This document shows, piece after piece, positions 13,521-27,159 of a stretch of DNA of 64,000 bases. Made by a program: the position numbers and the translations under genes. The notes beneath the pieces were generated by a model, which saw nothing but the letters and a program-made list of their open reading frames with translations, ran no database searches and was not told the origin of the DNA. Origin of the DNA: Davidsoniella eucalypti (taxonomy: Eukaryota > Ascomycota > Sordariomycetes > Microascales > Ceratocystidaceae); contig RMBW01000035.1 in NCBI GenBank assembly GCA_004009845.1, forward strand, positions 186,001 to 250,000. Direction: 5' to 3'. Every line of letters begins with the position of its first letter. Position 1 is the stretch's first letter.

Positions 13521-14773
13521 ATGACTGCTGTGGCCTCTTCGCCCAACTATCACACTGCCCCAGCCTTTACCTCAGTCTACAACCGCGACATGTTGCAGCA
13601 GCCCAGCGACAACCGCTCCGGCGGCCCCGTCTCACTGCCCTCCATCACCCAGGTAAGCCTTGGTAGTCTCCCGCCCACCGACTGCTCCCGTGACCGCCCG
13701 ATCTCTAACCATGCCGTGTAGATGCTGCCCGAGTTCTACCCGCAACCTGACTCGCGCTCATCCACTTCCCACTCCCCCCGAAACGGCGCCTACCTGCCGC
13801 CTCTGACGTCGCCGGACTATGTGCACTCGCCCAACTCCAACAAGCGCCGCAGACCGTCCATTGAGGACGACAAGTACGAGAGAGCCAGCCAGACCCCGCG
13901 CGCCTATCCCAGCCCGGTGAACGACGCTGCCTCGGCTGCCAGTAGCCGGTCCCCCTCTGTTTCTGTGCGAACCTCCAGCTGGTCTGCAGGCCCCGCCACC
14001 GCTGCTGCTGCTGCTGCTAGCCGCGCCGTCCCTCCTGTCTCCGCCGCTGCCCGTCACGATCCCCGCGGCCCCATACCACATGCGGTCTACGACCAGCGCG
14101 AGCCTGTTGGCCCGCCACCGCCCATGTTCAACTCGCACCACGCCCTGCCGCCGTCCCACAACCCCGCCCACGCCCACCAACCCTCACCGAGCCCCTACGG
14201 CATGATGGCCCGCGACGACGGCTACGGCCAACCACCGCACCCCGGCTACTACGCCGGCCGCTACGGCGCCCCGATGCACGCCGGTGTGCCTCCGCACTAC
14301 CAGCCGCACGTGCCCCACGGCTACAGCAACTACGGCCCGTACGAGCAGCAGCGCTTCGACAGCATCACCAACGGCGACATGAAGCAGCGCAAGCGCCGCG
14401 GCAACCTGCCCAAGGAGACCACCGACAAGCTGCGCACCTGGTTCATGGACCACTTGAGCCACCCGTATCCCACCGAGAACGAGAAGCTCGAGCTCATGCG
14501 CATCACCGGCCTGCAGATGAGTAAGTCTACCCCGAAGTCTACCCCGCGAGTCCCGCACGCCAGAGTGGCCCGTACTAACAGCAGCCTACAGACCAAATCA
14601 GCAACTGGTTCATCAACGCCCGCCGCCGCCAGCTCCCCAACATCATGAACAACGTTGCCCGCAACGAGTCTGAGATGCGCGGCTACAACTCGTCCAAGGG
14701 CTCCAGCGTGCCTCTCAGCGACGGCGACAGCGGCAGCGTGTACGGCGACTCGTACAAGCGCACCAGCTTATAG
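13521..14773 (+). CDS. TALE (KN-type) homeobox transcription factor
   Basis: Three exons, 13521-13652, 13722-14520 and 14592-14773, give a 370-residue nuclear DNA-binding protein. Both introns have GTAAGx donors and TAG/CAG acceptors, and both keep the frame. Residues 1-260 are a low-complexity region rich in Pro, Ser, Ala, His and Tyr, including a run of Ala. A basic KQRKRRG stretch at about 265-271 opens the homeodomain, which runs to about 329. The TALE-defining PYP insertion between helices 1 and 2 is at 292-294. The recognition helix NQISNWFINARRRQLP spans the second splice junction (residues 311-326), with Ile at homeodomain position 50 as in TALE proteins. A 40-residue Ser/Gly-rich tail follows. 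In fungi this family includes Cup9/Tos8 and regulators of conidiation and fruiting. The exact orthologue and its targets cannot be assigned. The gene is much more GC-rich than its flanks and isolated by over 10 kb on each side, which suits a heavily regulated developmental gene (inference). Confidence 0.95.
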
Positions 14774-15780
14774 ACGCCCTCCGGCCCCCCCCCGTTCTTC
14801 TCTTCTTTGCGCATATTTTCTTTTTCTTTTTCTTCTTCATCTCGTTCCTCGGAAGCACGCCTATCAAGCCGCGCCATCCGGGGTCCTGCCACATTCTGTC
14901 TTTTCCCGGTCCATCGTCACTCATCTTTTGGTTTTCTTGTTTTGGGGGTACACGCACATTTATTCCTTCGGGAGGTTCTTCACGGTTCGGTTCTGCTCTC
15001 TTGGTTTTTGCTACGGCTCGACGGCTCTCACACTTTGCAACGCACACATCTTTGTCTGGTCTCTTCACTGTCTCGGTTTCTCTTTTGCTGTTCTCGTTTT
15101 GCTGTTTCCTGCTCGGAGTCTCACAGTCTTTGGTCGACTTTTTTCTTGTTTCTTTTCCTTTTCCTTTTCCTCTCTATTCATGGCTCTCAAAAACGCCCTT
15201 TTTCCCTCTTGTCTTCTCATATTGTTATGGTATCACGGCAGCATTATTCACTGCCTGCAGTTTATTTCTTGTTTTCACCAGGCAACGGAACGGAAACGGA
15301 CGGCGCACGCGTTATTACTCGCTTTTCAGATTATGTTTTCTTTTCTTTTTGCTTCTAGACCGGTCTCTTTTTGGTTTTATCTATCATCATAGATAACAAG
15401 GTCTCAATTTCTTACGTAATAGTATTTGAGTCTTTTCTTTTCTTCTTCTTGTTTCCTGCCCATTTCACTATCGGTTGGTGATATTGAAATATTCCCCCAT
15501 CTTCCTGTCTGTATCCCATCCAATGATGAACGACCTTTAGTTTATTTAGCTGTCTACTTGTTTTTTTTCCTCTTTTCAGATTCATGTATAGAACGGATGG
15601 AGCTTTCTGGGCGAGTGTATAAAAAAAACAGTCTCCTACTCACATATCTTTCTCGTGTCTTTTATTTATATTTTTGCTTTTGCAGCCGCCAATCTGATAA
15701 CACGCAACGAAGCTATCGATTGTTCTCGCCACATCATTGCGCATTTTACTACATAAATATCAAACAATATCTTGGCTCGT
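14774..15780 (+). other. CT-rich 3' flank of the homeobox gene, probable 3' UTR
   Basis: About 1 kb of T- and C-rich sequence on the coding strand follows the stop codon. Long frames stay open through it in several registers because pyrimidine-rich DNA has few stop codons; none has protein-like composition. I read it as 3' UTR plus downstream flank. No poly(A) site can be fixed. Confidence 0.45.
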
Positions 15781-15805
15781 GAATGTCTGTCACCATCACT
15801 AGACT

Positions 15806-15891
15806 GCTACTACTATTGCTGCTACTACTACCACTACTACTACTACTACTATCACTACTACCACTACCACTACCACTATAACCACTACCAA
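15806..15891. repeat. Imperfect (TAC/CAC)n trinucleotide repeat
   Basis: About 85 bases of TAC and CAC units with GCT and ATC interruptions, just past the pyrimidine-rich 3' flank of the homeobox gene. Confidence 0.9.
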
Positions 15892-18800
15892 TATAACCGG
15901 GGCTCGGTCACTTGAGACTTCCGGTCTGACAACATCAGAACAATCATCACCCTAAATATTGTCGTTACAGAAATCAAAAACATGGTTTAGCGACGCGCAA
16001 ATAGAAACAAAAAAAGGACAGGAAAAACGTGCTAGAGCGGCTTGGAACTACTCAAGAGAGCAAATCTCTTCCATATAACATCACATATCACTTTAGTAAC
16101 CTTGCCCTAGCCAAGCTGTTATGCTATTCCTCCATCTTGTGCTCTATATATCTCTTGTCGGACACTGCCTCGGTACAAGCGAGAGACAGAACGCATCTAG
16201 AACAGACAGGGCATGCGAGATTCCACAGAGCAAGTTGTAGAGTCATAAAATAACGAGTAAAAGAAAAATGGGGCTTCCTTTTCGTAGAATAGTATGACGT
16301 GATAATGGAAAGGCAAAATTTTATTTTATTTTTTAAAAATACAAAAAATTCTAGTTAATCACTCAATGCTTTCTCTTGTCAACTTCTATGCTCGAATTAC
16401 TAGAACAAGTATAATTTTTTATTTTTTATTTTTGGGTCTATAAGGGATCATTTGGCTCAATGTTAGGGAGGGAAAAGAAAAAAAAGAAGAAAAAAAAAAG
16501 CCAGCTTCCCTAACCAAGCCACCATGCAAATCAAAGGCAACAAAAAAACATTACGAGAAAACTTCACACTGTTAGCAAAGGCCCTGATACTTACTTGTTA
16601 GTAATAGTTTACTATCTGAGCTTTGTTTTATCTTCCTGTCCTCCATTCTCCTCACTTTCTTCTCATTAAATATCAAAGTTAACCCAACCTCCCCTCAGTC
16701 TCTGTAAGTCTTTGGTTGACAGCAAGATGACGCCTATCTGGTTGTCAAAAATTGACGGCCAACTACGATATCAACATCATCTTTAGATATCGACTGATTC
16801 TCTTCTTGGGATCTTGGATTTTGTATTATCCTAAAACCAGGCCGTAGAGACGGATTCTTTATTCTTTGGTGTCTATTGGAAAATAGAATCCCTAAGAGCA
16901 AAAATAATACAATATTCCGTACAAGAGAGCCAAAGTACAAGTAGCAATGGTCAGACTACGGTAATATATGAGGCCAGGCTATAGAAAGTAAATTATGTCT
17001 ATTAGGTAATCTTTATACAGGTTAGCTATGAAATAGGCCGTTCAAATATAAATATCCAAGTTATAGATAGCCAGACGCTCCATATGAGACTTTTATTTTT
17101 ATTTATTTTCCTAATATTACGGAACATATAGATTGCAAGATATATTCTACAAGGCACGCCTCTTGATTAAAGGGTCTTGGAAAAAGAAAAAAAAAACATA
17201 AAGAGCAAAAGGGCATTGACAGTTACGTATAACCTGATGGAAATTGCGCATATGCGAATTATCTTTAGGGATAAAGAAGAAAATAAATATTGACTTTTGG
17301 CTTGTTATACCTATCTAAAAGTTGGGATAATGAGTAGATAAAGCAAGACCGTGTAGACAAAGAACGAAAAGACAATATTATAAAAACAGATGTATTTTCT
17401 TGCCATGCTTTTCTGTTTCTTATATATCTAAAGGGAAAACTCAGTTACCTCGACTGAGAGGTATTTTCTTTTGCCTTACTTTCCCTCGTTTTCGCCTTCT
17501 GTATAGCTTACTTGATTTATTTCTCAGTATTGAGCAAGCTAAAGTTCTTTAGAGTCATATAAGTGGAAAACAAAAAGTCAAATTAGTCATATTTTATATA
17601 ACTAGATATATATGTAAGTGTAGGATATAGGACTTGATTAGGCTCGTACAGATTTGTCATTTGTATACACAAGCACCCTCTATCTGCAGAAAGACTGTTG
17701 GTATTCTTTATTCTACATAGTATGTATAATGGCATGTCACCGGCATCGCGAGGGATAACCACTGTAGCTGAGCTAGGGCGTTTTTTCTCTTTTCTTTCTC
17801 TAATTCGAAGACGTGACTTGTTACTCAGTAGTCTTCATTTCGCATTGTTTACGGGGCTTATCTAGTGATCTATAAGCGTTATATCCTTATTCTTCCTCTT
17901 TCCACCCGCTAAAAAAGGAAATCAAGGGAACGAACACGACTTTGTAAATAAAATATGAAAAAAAAAAACTCCGATAAAAAGAAAAACTTTAAATATATTT
18001 TGACTCTCAAGGGAGATTGCGGGCTTTTTTTTTTTTTCCTATTCTTTTCTTGAGGATGGGAGTGTGTGTACAACTACGATATTTGTCGTACGAAATATTC
18101 TTGATTCAAATATGTCTCTGACTCCAGGTCCAGAAAAAGGTCTTAGACAAAAAGCCAACATGGCAAGACTTTTTTTCCTTTTGTTTTTTTGTTCGTCCTG
18201 TATGCGGAGTTTGTCGAGATCTGTGACATGGTTGGATTGGTCATTTCTTGCCGCGTGTCAGCCCGTCTCGATTCTCTGTTGGTGTCCTTTGGAGATATAG
18301 TCATCACCCGTAGTTGATTCCGAAGAGGTATACCATGCAAGCTAGATGTACATCTATCCAACTGGATATACAAGCGATACGACGAAAAATAGACTAGTTC
18401 CCCTCTATCCGAATCTTGTACTCAGACCTCGAGCCGTCTCTGGGCTTTTCCTGATTAAGTGGTTTTTCGGTCTCGGGATAACTAACGCCCCGGGACAGCC
18501 AACTCGACGTGATAGTGACGGATGTGTGAGAACCAAGAAAAGCGAGCCAAAAACCTGCAGACAGGCGGGCAGAAACATGCAGGAGGGGCCTTCTCTTCGT
18601 CCTTTTCCGGTCTCCTTTTTTGTGTGCTTTTCTTTTCAGCTCCTCCGCCCTTTCTCTCCCTCTCCACTTTCCATGTTTTATAATTGACACATGATTCCAC
18701 ATTCATTCTTTCCTGCGAGTGACTTTGTCCGTTCATGTCTCCCTTTTTTAGGGTGGCTTGCTTGCCAGCCAGAGCCCTCAGAGACAGCTTTGACGGGAAG

Positions 18801-21800
18801 GGAAAGAAAAAGGGGGGCTAGAACGAGAGAATGAGGATGACAGAGAGATTAGAGAGGGAAGATGTGATTTATCGAGTGACAAGCCAACATGTTTTTTTTG
18901 CTCTACTACAGATATGCCTGGTCCGTTGGCAAGACTGGGCATGTCTCTCGAGAAATCTCATGAGCCGGCCCAAGACGGCGCATTCCTTGGAAGGGACAGG
19001 AAGATAGGACTAGAAAGGAAGGCTATAGCTAGGACTTGCCCGTCTTGCTCCCTTTTCCTTTCTTGGGTTATTGGCCTGTTATCTACTTGTTTCTCTCTAC
19101 TTCCTTTGCTCACTGATAAAACCGGTCGTGCCGTGATCTAAAGCAGTGACTTGCGGCCCGGTGATGGCCTACTTCTCTTCTTCTTTCAGACGCTTGCAGA
19201 CTCTGGCGTGTGCAAGGGGGAAACGGAACAAGACTTTTCCTTTTCTTTTTCTGTCTTGCTTTCTCTTTTGAGATGATTTAAGATGAGATCATGGGAATAT
19301 GGGAAGGGGGAGGGACTATCACCATGAGCAGTCTGCGCTGTTCTACTTTTGCTGGCGTGAACAGAGCCGTTGTTACACGAACCAAGTTTGGATGGACTTG
19401 AAGTTTATCTCCGGCGTTTATATTCTATATATACATAACTACACTCAGTCATTCAGCCAAGCCATAAAAACACGTCGAGGCAATATAGAATGAACCCAAG
19501 TTATACTCGTCCCGTTATCAGACAAGATCCATCACACCCTTTTTAGCTTCTCCGTCCGAGATGTCTTCGGAACGTTTCTCAGAGGCTCGGCCAAACAGGA
19601 AAGAAGGAGAATGAATGGGAACTGAGACGGCTTTTCTGCATCACAAACAAAGACACCAACAAACGCCACAAACGATATCACAGGATTTCTTTTTTTTCAT
19701 CTTCCTCTAGGTCCTGCTGCCCACTCACTATTTCTTCTTGCGGCCTATCTTTTCAAGATCTGAGACTGCGCTCGATTAGTCATAGATACCCGTACATCGC
19801 ACTTTGGGCAGTTCCACCGAGCACTTCATAAGCATCGAGTAGCATCTTATTGTATATTTAGCCCTTCCTCATGCGCCTGGCACACCATCTCCTATGTCGT
19901 GTCTTGTCTGTCTCAGATCCTTTCATACCGCCATCTCGCTTCTACAGGGTGGCCGTCAGAGATACAAGTTGTATGCTGAAGATGCCTCAAGCCGGTATCT
20001 ATTTCAGACACTGTGACATACTACAGTTGGCATATATGCCATTGGCCTTGGGATTTAATGTTGCTATACGTCTGGCTGGTTGATTGACAGCTGGCATACG
20101 TCCATCAAATCAACATAAACCACAAGATTCATGTCTAATCCGGACTATTTGGTGTACTATTGGGTCCAATCCTGTACATCTCTATCTATACCACGATACA
20201 TATATCACCAAAGGCAATAGATGAGCGTGAATTCCGTTCCGATATGGCCTTGTTTTGCTTGAGCATGCATATTCCACCTACGGAGCTTACGGTCTCTAGT
20301 GTGATTCAAACCGGCCGCATTCTCTGGAATGAGGTCGGTTCGAGACACTGAGAGAACACTTGGTCCCGTCTTGAAGAGTTTTTACCGATATCAACAACAA
20401 AATAGCATAGACGGGCAGTCGAACTAAAGGGCTTGACAGCTTTAGCAGACATCATGATTGTCGAATTTGCCTCTATCCAAGATATCCATCACCATCTTTA
20501 TCTGTGCTTCTATGTATATTGCATTTCCTTTTCCCCTTTTTTTTCTTTCTGCTCAATAGCGAACGAGCCATGTGGCCGAGTAAGATATAAGAGTCCCATC
20601 CCTTGATATCGCTCGCGCTATTAAAACACCGAGAAGAGGGAGTCTCTGTCTATCATTGAGAGTCCTACTAGTAAATATAGAGCCATCTTCTGCCTCGGTC
20701 CTGTATTGTAGCGACCTCCGTCAGGCTTTATTGCCAACTTCTCATTTCACCTTGCTTGATTCGTCATGCTGAAACCACAGAAATAGGGGAATTCTTTACC
20801 AGTCAGAAGATCGTGCCTTGCACAGACTTGTCGTGGTAGTGTGGGCGTTGATATATAATACTTTTCCCTATATCACTGCAGATATACCGCACATCAGAAT
20901 ATAATAGCATTCAGATGCAACGCTACAGAGGAGCCAGCATTGTACTAAACGCTGTCCGGGTCCTTGGCCAATTTCTCCGACGCAAGGAAGGCAACGATAT
21001 GCTCAGTTGGACGTTACACGCAACAGATCAATTGACATAGCTACATCGAGTCGATACAATACATCTTGCCCTGTAAATGAGGGTTGCCTGTGTTAATGCC
21101 AGCTGTATATATATAGCATAGAAACAACACCTAAAGCTTTACGACTCTTATCTTAACTCGATTCGGCATGTTCATCCACGTCCCGGATTCTTTCCTGTCC
21201 TTTCCAACGCTTTATGTCGTAGTCACTGTGACACTGCAACCCTCCCTCTGCTTTTGGCGTAAGCGGGGGGCTCACGGCTCAGGCCAGTCTTCGTGCTGTA
21301 TTTCTTTGCGCGCTTAGCCAATTTTCCTACCAAGTGCTCAAGCCTATGCCTGTTTCCACCTATTCATGCCCAAGTTTGTAAGGCTTATCATGTGTGACTA
21401 TGCATATTGTTTGTGGTATGTGTTGATCGGCTGCTACTATGTTAAAACAACAAACCCTTTCTTTGAGACTACAACTACGTAATGCAAATATACTACATAT
21501 CGGCAATGATACAACAGGTATCATCACTTATAGCTTCCCGGCGTTCACAGTGACCATATGCGGACATGAAATGTACAATGGTCCACAGAGATCGCAATGA
21601 AAGTTTGCTAGGCATAGCCTCTAAAGCTACTGCCGGTACTTTTGCATGTCAAAGCAGATCGTGAACGGAACGTTGTGATTTCGGCAACTCTACACAGTAT
21701 GTAACACATTCTTTTCTGCCTTGGCATGTTCTGCTAGCCCACGACTTCTTGACTGTTCTCTTTGTGCCCACGATGTACTAGCTGGACATTGGCAGATGTT

Positions 21801-24800
21801 GGCGGAAGGGGATATTCAAGATATAGCCAATTGCTATCCTCCACGAGTTCCGGTAGCTTCGTTCCCGTTCTCGACTCTCGAACCAGCGGATGTCTAGGGT
21901 TACAAACAGGGTCGCAGTTGCATTCTCTATCCACCACCTTGACACTGATCATACGCTGCTACAGGATATAGTCGTAGCAGTATGCATAAGCATGCCAGTA
22001 CGCATATAGCTTACCACCTCAAAAAGGAAATATGCAAACAGGCAAGAAAACAAGAGTCCTGGAAATTCGTCCACGCACGGCTTGTCAATGCGGCCCGAAG
22101 AACAGACGAGTTGAAGCCTCGCCGTAGCTTATTTTCTTATTCTTTAGTATCTCGTACGTAGTATATTTACGTTTCGTCCGACGGGAAAAATGCCTTGTAA
22201 GTCATCACATCTTAGTTTGTACCCAACTTAACCCTGCTGTTATCCTGCTAATATGTACATCGGCATATAAGCTATGAAGGCACTGATATGGAAAGATCTA
22301 TTAGCTAGTTCGTAAATTCCCATGGGGAAATCACCCTAGCCTCTTCGATAGATGGCTTGAACGACATCATTTCAGGGCGTCTCTCAAATTACCAAGAGTA
22401 AAGCCATTGGCCACTTCCGATGGCTTCTTTTTTCCTTTGATCGATATTTCTCGGAGATCAAGAGAACCTACACAAAACCAAGATGCCGAGGTGCCATTCT
22501 CGCTGTGGAGCCTTTCAGGTCAAAGAAGAGGAGCTGGATTCAACAGCGCCGATTTAGTAAAAAGCGCCATTCCGATCCTGGCTATACAGCTGGATTTCGG
22601 CTAATGATATGTCATACTACTAGCCGTGTGCTGATAAGTGAAAATGAAATCATAGGACAGAGGAGAGAAAGAACCAAGTAAGAGCAAAGCCTACCCAGTC
22701 TAGCTGGCTTCTTTGTCTTCTGAGCCAGGCGATACTCAGTTGCGGCATTACTGACAGTAGTTCCCATGGCGGCATGACACCGGGAAGCAAGGGGTACCTT
22801 GAAACTGGCAGAGAAGAAAAAAAATCAAGAAACTCGCTTGATAGGTGGGGGAGCCCATTGCTTCAAATTCTGCAATGTTTTCCTAGAGCCAAGAGAGAGA
22901 GAACTTATGGCCGAGTCAGCTACATGCTTTTATCCAGACGAGCAACAGGATGATATTTGCCAGCATATCGAGGTTTTATTCAACAGATTTGAATTTTTCG
23001 TCCTCTTCAGGTACCATTCTTCTCTTGCTGGATCATGCAAGTTCAAAAGTAAGGTTTCGATTCCATTTCGCCAATCTCAACAGCCTGCTTGCCGTCTGTT
23101 CCACCCAGCCTCCCGAGTCGGGCTCTTGATTTTGCATGTACGTGACTCCAATTCCGGAAATATTGCGAGTATCACCTTAGGACAAGCCGAAGATCTATGG
23201 AGGAAAAGAGAAAAGAAAAAAACAAGACCACACTTGCTTATCCACTCTGTCTAGCGATGCTGACTGGTTGTTTGGTTGGTCTGGCCTAATGATCGATCCA
23301 TGCTGAGCAATGAGTGCCGGTGTTAGCATCTGTAATTGTAAAGATGGGTTGCAAACCTTCGGTCTTCTCAACTCCAGATGGCTGTCGTGGTTATTCTCCG
23401 AGTGAGTGCTACTACACAGATGTGATACAACCAATTTTATCCCATGCAAAGGTGTTTGCTGCCAATTACTTGCCGAGTTCTTCAAACTTGCCCTACCTGT
23501 ACATATTAACCATGGAAGTCTAGAATCCATTCCAATAGCGGTAGTGTAGGGTGTTGTTCGTTTCAATCCCATTTATGCCGAAGAAGAGATAAAAAGCAAG
23601 GCGTAGACAGTCGTCATGCCTTACCATGTGGTCGAGATTGATTTCCAAAACAGGACAATGTTTCTACTCTGTGCTATACCGATATAGATATATCCCCGTA
23701 TTAGTCGGTTGTATAGCACACAGTGTCTGTCCGTCTGTTTGTTTGTTTAGCTGTGGAAGTCAGATGCAACCTCCGATGCTTTACAGTTGATCAGGCCAGC
23801 AAATTCCCTCAGCTTCATGTCTAGGGGGGGGGCTATCAATATCAGGGCTGTTGGTATTGGCCCTAAGACCTATGATCTAGCGCACGGGTAAATATATATT
23901 GGTAGTACAGGCAAGAAATAGACATGCTTACTACATATATATGGTATAATCCATTCATTATGGGTTAGTGCTCACCTGCTTCAAGTTTTTGGACACACTA
24001 GTACATTTCAGCGGATTAAAATGTATATCTAATAAAACTCTTGTATGTTATACTTGCGGAGAATCCGGGTCGGCTTTGCTCTGTATTTCTAATTCTTAGA
24101 TTTTGTGCGTGGTTCCTAGGGTTTATCGGGCTGGCTGGATAAGCGAGTGAGGGCCATTTAGTTGACTATCGAAACCCAAAATCAATTAGCAAGCCCTGTC
24201 CATTTTCTGACTATGTTTGTAGTAGACTGAATAGGAATAATTGCTGAACCAAAAATCTCGTTATCCTCAAGGATCGTGATAGATTTCAGTAGTCATGATC
24301 GAATTTCCTCTTTGACATTACAAGAAAGGATGCAATCACCGCCGCTCAATGGAGACAAGATGGCCAGTCAGGGTTCTGATCGTCATGTTATTTGTCGGTA
24401 AAGTGAAGAAGGGCGTATAGAAGACTCGGTGAAAGTATATCAAGCGAGACTACTTACTCCCTTTTGAGCCTGGTATAAGAATTATAGCATGTGCCCAGAC
24501 AGGACGATCGAATAGTGATGGTTTGAAACACACGTTCTCCCAACTCGCGTCGTATGGTGTAATATGCAGAGTTTGGGTCGCAATCTCCCAATGCTCGAGT
24601 ATTGATGGCAATTTGTGGCTTTTTTTCTGTCTGCTCTCCTGCTTGTACCTCAAGACTGGGCAATGTTCATCTGTAGGATATCAAGATTACTTGTCATACA
24701 CTATGTCAGCAAATAATCAACCAGTATAGGATTTCTGGCTGCTGCCCGTGGTTCATAGGCTACTGAAATGATGTACAGCTATAGCAGTCGTTTGGTTTAT

Positions 24801-27150
24801 GGCTTCTGTACGCTATAATAGCGTTGTATTTCCGTGTTCTCGGCACTGGTTTCAACCACCGGTACTGGAAATAGCAGAGTAGCCTCGAATTATAGCACGG
24901 TAGGACTTTCCAGGACGGTACCTGTACATTGGCCCAAAGCTGCCCTGTGCGCAACGTAATTCATACCACCTAATGTGATTGCCTGTACCGGCGACCTTTC
25001 TTTCTCGTTTTTTATCTGTCTGTATATGAGTAACAATTACCTATTGGGTCAGATGGACGTGTTCGCGTCACGAATTAGTTTTCTCCAAGTCCCAATGTCT
25101 GTATAGCTATAGGATAATAGGCCTAAACAAGACTCCGCGGAGGGTTTAATCCAGGGAGTGAGAAGGAAAGTGGTCCTTTTTTAAAGCATGAGAAACCAGG
25201 TTTATTTGCCATTTCAGCACGTTGCGAGGAGAATTGCGGCGCACATCGCAATGCTAGTGGCATATTAGCAGCAAAACAGGTTTCAGTCTCTACCATGTAT
25301 GATGCTAGAGGCCGATACTTAGCATGCGTATATACAAGTTATGCCGTGGTGAAGAGCAGGGCAGACTGATAGAGGGCTTCTTTGTATGAAGCTAACTAGG
25401 AGCGTCTGGCCAGCCAGCAAGAAAAGCCGTGGGACTGAAGAATGGCGGGGAATAAAGAGCTTTGATGTTTGTGTTCAGCTAGCTTGGGGATTTAGGTCGC
25501 GGATCAGGAGACATACTACTATAGCGACAGCTGCTAGGGAGCATACAGCATTCTTACTGTACCAAGCAAGCGAAGTAAAGCAACCAGTGTGCATGTAGAT
25601 ATGCATAAATAAGGTGAGGTGGTTTTTGCAGAATCCAGGCTTCTATCGTCTCCGTTCGCTTGTTTATACATTCATTACCATCCGGAACAGCGTTCGGAGA
25701 GATTGAGCAAGGAGATATTCGGCCGGCTAAGCAGGATGTGATATGGCCCAAGATTAGGATGATTGATTGATGGCAGGCGTACTGTAGGAGCCGAAGCGCG
25801 ACAAAGAAAAGAGTGAAATTGGATTGATGAAGTGGAAATCGGTAAAGTGACAAAACTCTGGGAATCAACAGCCCCGATCGATGACTTTCCTACATTCTAC
25901 GGGACGAGACGCCACGATTCACCAATTATTTTCTTTCCAACCCTGCCATGACAACCCTAACGGGGACAGGGTATCCCACAATTGAGGTGCCAGGATATCC
26001 GAGCCAGATTAACCACAATATAATGACATGTAACGAGGATGATATCCCCATTAAGGAATCTCAGGATTGTGTCCAAGGATAGGAAAAGAAGAAAAAACGA
26101 AAAACCCCCCAGAAGCCCGCAAAAAGCCAAAAGCCAGGCAGCAAAAAGAGACTACAAACGGCTTTGTTTACTTGCTAAAGCACATCGTAAAGGCGCTAAA
26201 GGATCGAGCCGTTTGCCTTAACTGGTAGCATAGCTTCAACTTCTCCACTTCCGTCAAGCCAGAAATGAAAAGGCCAAGCCCACCGACGTCTTCTTGTCTC
26301 GATTGTAGTTGCATTTTGTAGTGCGGCGGGGGCAAAAACTGCGTTGTGCTTTGCACAGGCGTTCCTTTGGCAGACAAGCTGGCAGCTGGAAATAAGACCA
26401 GGTCTAGGCCTTTTCGTTTCTTGTTGTTTGGATGTAGTTCTAGTGTTGACAGTATTGTATACAAGAACGGGACATGAAAGATACTGACCTGTACAGAGGG
26501 TTAAGACTTATAGCCAAGATACGCCACATATCTGAGCAAAGAGGTTGAACTGGGCTCCGGCAGGCCACATCAAATGGCATCCGACAAAGCCGCTGGCAAT
26601 GATAGTCAGCAACGTTGCCATCAATATCAATGTCTGATTGCATCGTGAGCTGTCAAACAGCCTTCCATTTCGCATTCAACTGCCTTCTCTGCGTCTGCCG
26701 TTCCAAGGTCCTAGCCGGCCGTTGTTTCAGTTCATGGGGCCCTGCAGCCGGGCCTACTCTGCCTAGTTCTACATTGCATTGGTGGTGGACTTCTCTTTCC
26801 GGCTTTGCCTTGATGGGATGTGTGAATGAATCATTTCTGTAGGAACTGGCTTATGTATGTACATACACATGTACTTGTACTGCTTACTGTGTATTTCCCC
26901 GCCTAGATACATATACATATATGTATACAAAACAGAATACAACCTGATGAAGACATCAGAAATCATCTTGTCCCATGCTCCGTGGAAATCCCAGGCGACC
27001 CAGAGCTCCCAGCCCAGCGGTCTTCTACGCTCAATTTATTTAGCGCTCGCGCAATCTAACACGCTGCGAAGCCTATCCCAGCCTGCCGTTGCTACTATAG
27101 TACATAGTATACTAATACAATACTTGCTATATATCCAGGGTCCCTTGTAT
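15892..27150. other. Second gene desert, AT-rich
   Basis: About 11 kb without a gene I can support. Composition is AT-rich with many short T and A runs. The open frames are short (all under about 155 codons), overlap on both strands and contain no recognisable motif. Nothing resembling a transposase, reverse transcriptase, tRNA or rRNA was seen. It separates the two transcription-factor genes and may contain long upstream control regions or non-coding transcripts. Confidence 0.55.
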
Positions 27151-27159
27151 TCGCGATGG

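Noticed and set aside
14655..15392. Long plus-strand frames after the homeobox stop codon
   Set aside because: Phe/Leu/Ser-rich translation of pyrimidine-rich DNA, overlapping in all three frames; no motif.
20325..20350. B-box-like GGTTCGAGAC
   Set aside because: No A box or cloverleaf can be formed around it.
22799..23572. Plus-strand 151-codon and minus-strand 125-codon frames
   Set aside because: Overlapping on opposite strands, non-ATG start for the first, and random-looking composition.
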